This document shows positions 5,958-7,994 of a stretch of 7,994 nt of DNA, piece after piece (the stretch's first letter is position 1; every line of letters begins with the position of its first letter). The DNA is from Chloroflexales bacterium (lineage in GTDB: Bacteria > Chloroflexota > Chloroflexia > Chloroflexales > Chloroflexaceae), in assembly GCA_013336035.1 (NCBI GenBank), contig JAAXUL010000331.1:1-7994 (forward strand). The letters are read 5' to 3'. Position numbers and translations under genes: made by a program. The notes under the pieces are model-generated. The model was given only the letters and a program-made list of their open reading frames with translations. It was not told the DNA's origin and searched no databases.

Positions 5958-7865
5958 ATGGGCTTTATCTTAGATGGCCTGGAGGCCGAGGCCTACGACC
6001 GCAGCTATAGCGACGCGGCGCTGATCCGGCGCATCGTGGGCTACTTCCGCCCCCACGGGCGCAAGATCGTGGGCGTGGCCCTGCTAGTCACCGCGGCCTC
6101 GCTTGTCGAGGCGCTCATCCCCTTCGGGGTCGCGCGCGGGATCGACCTGCTGGCCAGCAACCCCGCGGCCCAGCTGCTGCTCGGCCTGGCCGGCCTGGTG
6201 ACGGTGCTCGGCTCGCTGGGCTGGCTGTTCAACTTCCTGCGCCAGAAGCTCGCGGCCGAGGCTGTGGGCGATGTGGTGCTGCAGCTGCGCGACGACGCCT
6301 TCGCCGCGGTGATGCAGCGCGACCTGTCGTTCTACGACCAGTTCCCCTCGGGCACGATCGTCAGCCGGGTCACCTCGGACACCCAGGATTTCTCGAATGT
6401 CGTGACCCTGACTATGGACCTGATGAGCCAGGTGCTGCTGGTGGCCCTGGTCTCGGTGGTGCTGGTGGTAGTGCAGCCGTCCCTCGGCCTCCTGACGATC
6501 ATGACCGCGCCGGTGGTCTTCCTGGTCGCCCTGGCCTTCCGCCGCGTGGCCCGCTGGACCTCGCAGCAGGCCCGGCGGGCGGTGGCGAAGGTGAACAGCA
6601 GCATCCAGGAGACGGTCAGCGGCATCGCGGTGGCGAAGAGCTTCCGCCAGGAGGCCGCGGTCTACGAGGAGTTCACGGCCACGAACAACCTGGCCTACCG
6701 GGTGAGCGTGCGGCGCGGCCTGGTCTTCGACACGATCTTCCCCCTCCTCGACGCCATAGCCGGGCTGGCGACGGCGGCGGTGGTCTACTTCGGCGGGGCG
6801 CGCGTGCTCGACGGCACGATCTCGGCCGGCGAGTGGTACCTGTTCGTGCAGGGGCTGATGCTCTTCTACTTCCCGCTGACCAGCATCGCCTCGTTCTGGA
6901 GCCAGTTCCAGCAGGGCCTGGCCTCAAGCGAGCGGGTCTTCGCCCTGATCGACGCCGAGCCGCGGGTCGTGCAGCGCGCCAGCCAGCCGGTGCCGCGGCT
7001 GCGGGGCGAGATCGCCTTCGAGGGGGTGGACTTCACCTACCGGCCTGACGCGGAGAGCGCGGCGCAGGCGCCCGGCGGCGAGCAGGTCGCGCGGCGCGAG
7101 GGCGAGCGTGTGACAGTGTCGGGCTTCGTGCCACCGGACATGGGCTGGGTGCTGCGGGGCTTCAGCCTGGAGGTGCCGGCGGGGCAGCGGCTCGCCGTGG
7201 TCGGCCACACCGGGGCGGGCAAGTCGAGCCTGGCGCGCCTGATCGCCCGCTTCTACGAGTTCCAGGGCGGGCGCATCCTGATCGATGGGCGCGACATCCG
7301 CGACCTCGACCTGGGCCAGTACCGGCGGCAGATCGGCATGGTGCCGCAGGTGCCGTTCCTCTTCACCGGCAGCGTGGCCGACAACATCCGCTACGGGCGC
7401 CCCGAGGCCCCCGACGAGGCCGTGGCGGCGGCGGCGGCGCGCATCGGCGGCGGCGAGTGGGTGGCCGACCTGCCCCAGGGCCTCCAGAGCGAGGTGGGCG
7501 AGCGCGGCGCCCGGCTGTCGCTCGGCCAGCGCCAGCTGGTGGCTATGGCCCGCGTCATGCTCCAGGACCCGCGGGTCTTTATCCTCGACGAGGCCACCGC
7601 GAGCGTCGACCCCTTCACCGAGGAGCAGATCCAGACCGGCCTCGACGCGGTGATGGCGGGGCGCACGAGCATCGTGATCGCCCACCGGCTCTCGACGGTG
7701 CGCTCGGCCGACCGCATCATCGTGATGCGCCAGGGCCAGATCATCGAGGAGGGGAGCCACGAGGCGCTGCTGGGCCAGGGCGGGCACTACGCCGAGCTGT
7801 ACACGACCTACTTCCGCCACCAGTCGCTCGAGTACATCGAGGCGGTGGGGGCCTTCGGCGAGTAG
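5958..7865 (+). CDS. ABC exporter half-transporter, subunit 2 (degenerate signature motif)
   Basis: This 635-residue partner has membrane helices at about 37-58, 71-94, 151-172, 175-196, 255-280 and 291-315, then a nucleotide-binding domain. The domain has A-loop Tyr361, Walker A GHTGAGKS (416-423, Lys422), Q-loop Gln464, signature LSLGQ (520-524, Leu replacing the first Gly), Walker B VFILDE (540-545) with catalytic Glu545, and switch His576. The Walker motifs are intact while the signature is not, the mirror image of subunit 1, as expected for a heterodimer. Between A-loop and Walker A lies an insertion of about 30 residues (roughly 366-397), rich in Ala, Gly, Glu and Arg. The gene begins 10 bases after the subunit 1 stop. 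Its AGAGGG ribosome site overlaps that stop codon, so the two are cotranscribed and probably translated in balance. Confidence 0.93.
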   Translation: MGFILDGLEAEAYDRSYSDAALIRRIVGYFRPHGRKIVGVALLVTAASLVEALIPFGVARGIDLLASNPAAQLLLGLAGLVTVLGSLGWLFNFLRQKLAAEAVGDVVLQLRDDAFAAVMQRDLSFYDQFPSGTIVSRVTSDTQDFSNVVTLTMDLMSQVLLVALVSVVLVVVQPSLGLLTIMTAPVVFLVALAFRRVARWTSQQARRAVAKVNSSIQETVSGIAVAKSFRQEAAVYEEFTATNNLAYRVSVRRGLVFDTIFPLLDAIAGLATAAVVYFGGARVLDGTISAGEWYLFVQGLMLFYFPLTSIASFWSQFQQGLASSERVFALIDAEPRVVQRASQPVPRLRGEIAFEGVDFTYRPDAESAAQAPGGEQVARREGERVTVSGFVPPDMGWVLRGFSLEVPAGQRLAVVGHTGAGKSSLARLIARFYEFQGGRILIDGRDIRDLDLGQYRRQIGMVPQVPFLFTGSVADNIRYGRPEAPDEAVAAAAARIGGGEWVADLPQGLQSEVGERGARLSLGQRQLVAMARVMLQDPRVFILDEATASVDPFTEEQIQTGLDAVMAGRTSIVIAHRLSTVRSADRIIVMRQGQIIEEGSHEALLGQGGHYAELYTTYFRHQSLEYIEAVGAFGE

Positions 7866-7885
7866 GGCGAGCGCGCCGGCGACGG

Positions 7886-7891
7886 TATAAT
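7886..7891 (+). promoter_or_regulatory. Candidate -10 box for the gene at the right edge
   Basis: A perfect TATAAT sits 20 bases after the stop of the second ABC gene in otherwise very GC-rich sequence. The expected -35 position would fall on the ABC stop codon and reads TAGGGC, which is poor. Transcription would start near 7898, just ahead of the hairpin. Confidence 0.45.
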
Positions 7892-7902
7892 AGGTCAGCC
7901 CC

Positions 7903-7939
7903 CGGGCGCCGGTGGCTGCCGCGACCCCGCCGGCGCCCG
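7903..7939 (+). promoter_or_regulatory. Strong GC-rich hairpin between ABC operon and next gene
   Basis: CGGGCGCCGG (7903-7912) is perfectly complementary to CCGGCGCCCG (7930-7939). With one U-G and two G-C pairs added on the inside, the stem reaches 13 bp around an 11-base loop. No U-tract follows, so it is not a standard intrinsic terminator. It could end or protect the ABC transcript, or act in the leader of the downstream gene, since it lies after the -10 box and before the start codon. Confidence 0.5.
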
Positions 7940-7973
7940 CCCATGTCTCTACACTTGCTGAAGGACCCGCCCT

Positions 7974-7994
7974 ATGCCCGCGCCACTGATCGGC
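7974..7994 (+). CDS. N-terminal start of an unidentified gene (3' end outside window)
   Basis: ATG 7974 has AAGGA 8 bases upstream and is open to the edge, giving MPAPLIG. Such a beginning is seen in class I glutamine-amidotransferase-like hydrolases of the gamma-glutamyl-GABA hydrolase (peptidase C26) group, but seven residues are far too few to assign it. An alternative ATG at 7943 in another frame has no ribosome site. Confidence 0.4.

Noticed and set aside
4910..5959. Long minus-strand frames opposite the ABC genes, such as the 349-codon frame here and the 298-codon frame at 6924-7820.
   Set aside because: They are antisense shadows of strongly G/C-biased genes, give Ala/Arg/Asp/Gly-rich text without motifs, and lie opposite highly conserved ABC domains.

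Overview
The window is a piece of a high-GC bacterial chromosome (estimated by eye at close to 70% GC, with G or C at nearly every third codon position). The protein sequences, above all the paired ABC exporters, the small methyltransferase and the DUF2237 protein, recall filamentous Chloroflexota of the Chloroflexus/Roseiflexus type. That assignment is inference from remembered sequence style; no search was run. I see no transposase, phage gene, CRISPR array, tRNA or rRNA.

Layout: (1) Positions 1-100 hold the C-terminal end of a plus-strand gene I cannot identify, followed by a short coding-like remnant (117-238). (2) A GNAT-type acetyltransferase gene lies on the minus strand (239-961). Divergent from it across a 140-base spacer is a plus-strand pair: a class I SAM-dependent methyltransferase broken by a one-base frameshift, and a metallo-beta-lactamase-fold hydrolase of the AHL-lactonase-like family. 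(3) Convergent with that pair is a minus-strand three-gene cluster: a DUF2237 protein, a 56-residue small ORF, and a HAD-family hydrolase. The small ORF's stop codon overlaps the HAD start by 4 bases. (4) A roughly 300-base divergent spacer carries promoters in both directions and leads into a tightly coupled two-gene operon encoding two ABC half-exporters (4103-5947 and 5958-7865). (5) At the right edge, a good -10 box and a strong 13-bp hairpin precede the first seven codons of another plus-strand gene.

The clearest functional unit is the ABC pair. Subunit 1 has Asp in place of the catalytic Walker B Glu, and subunit 2 has a degenerate signature motif (LSLGQ). In a head-to-tail nucleotide-binding-domain dimer both defects fall in the same composite ATP site, so the two subunits should form an asymmetric heterodimeric exporter with one hydrolytic site. 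The substrate cannot be read from the sequence. The remaining genes look like ordinary single-gene metabolic or housekeeping functions. I found no convincing evidence of a wholly new system. The items most worth a second look are the frameshifted methyltransferase, the small ORF coupled to the HAD gene, the insertions in both nucleotide-binding domains, and the leader hairpin at the right edge.
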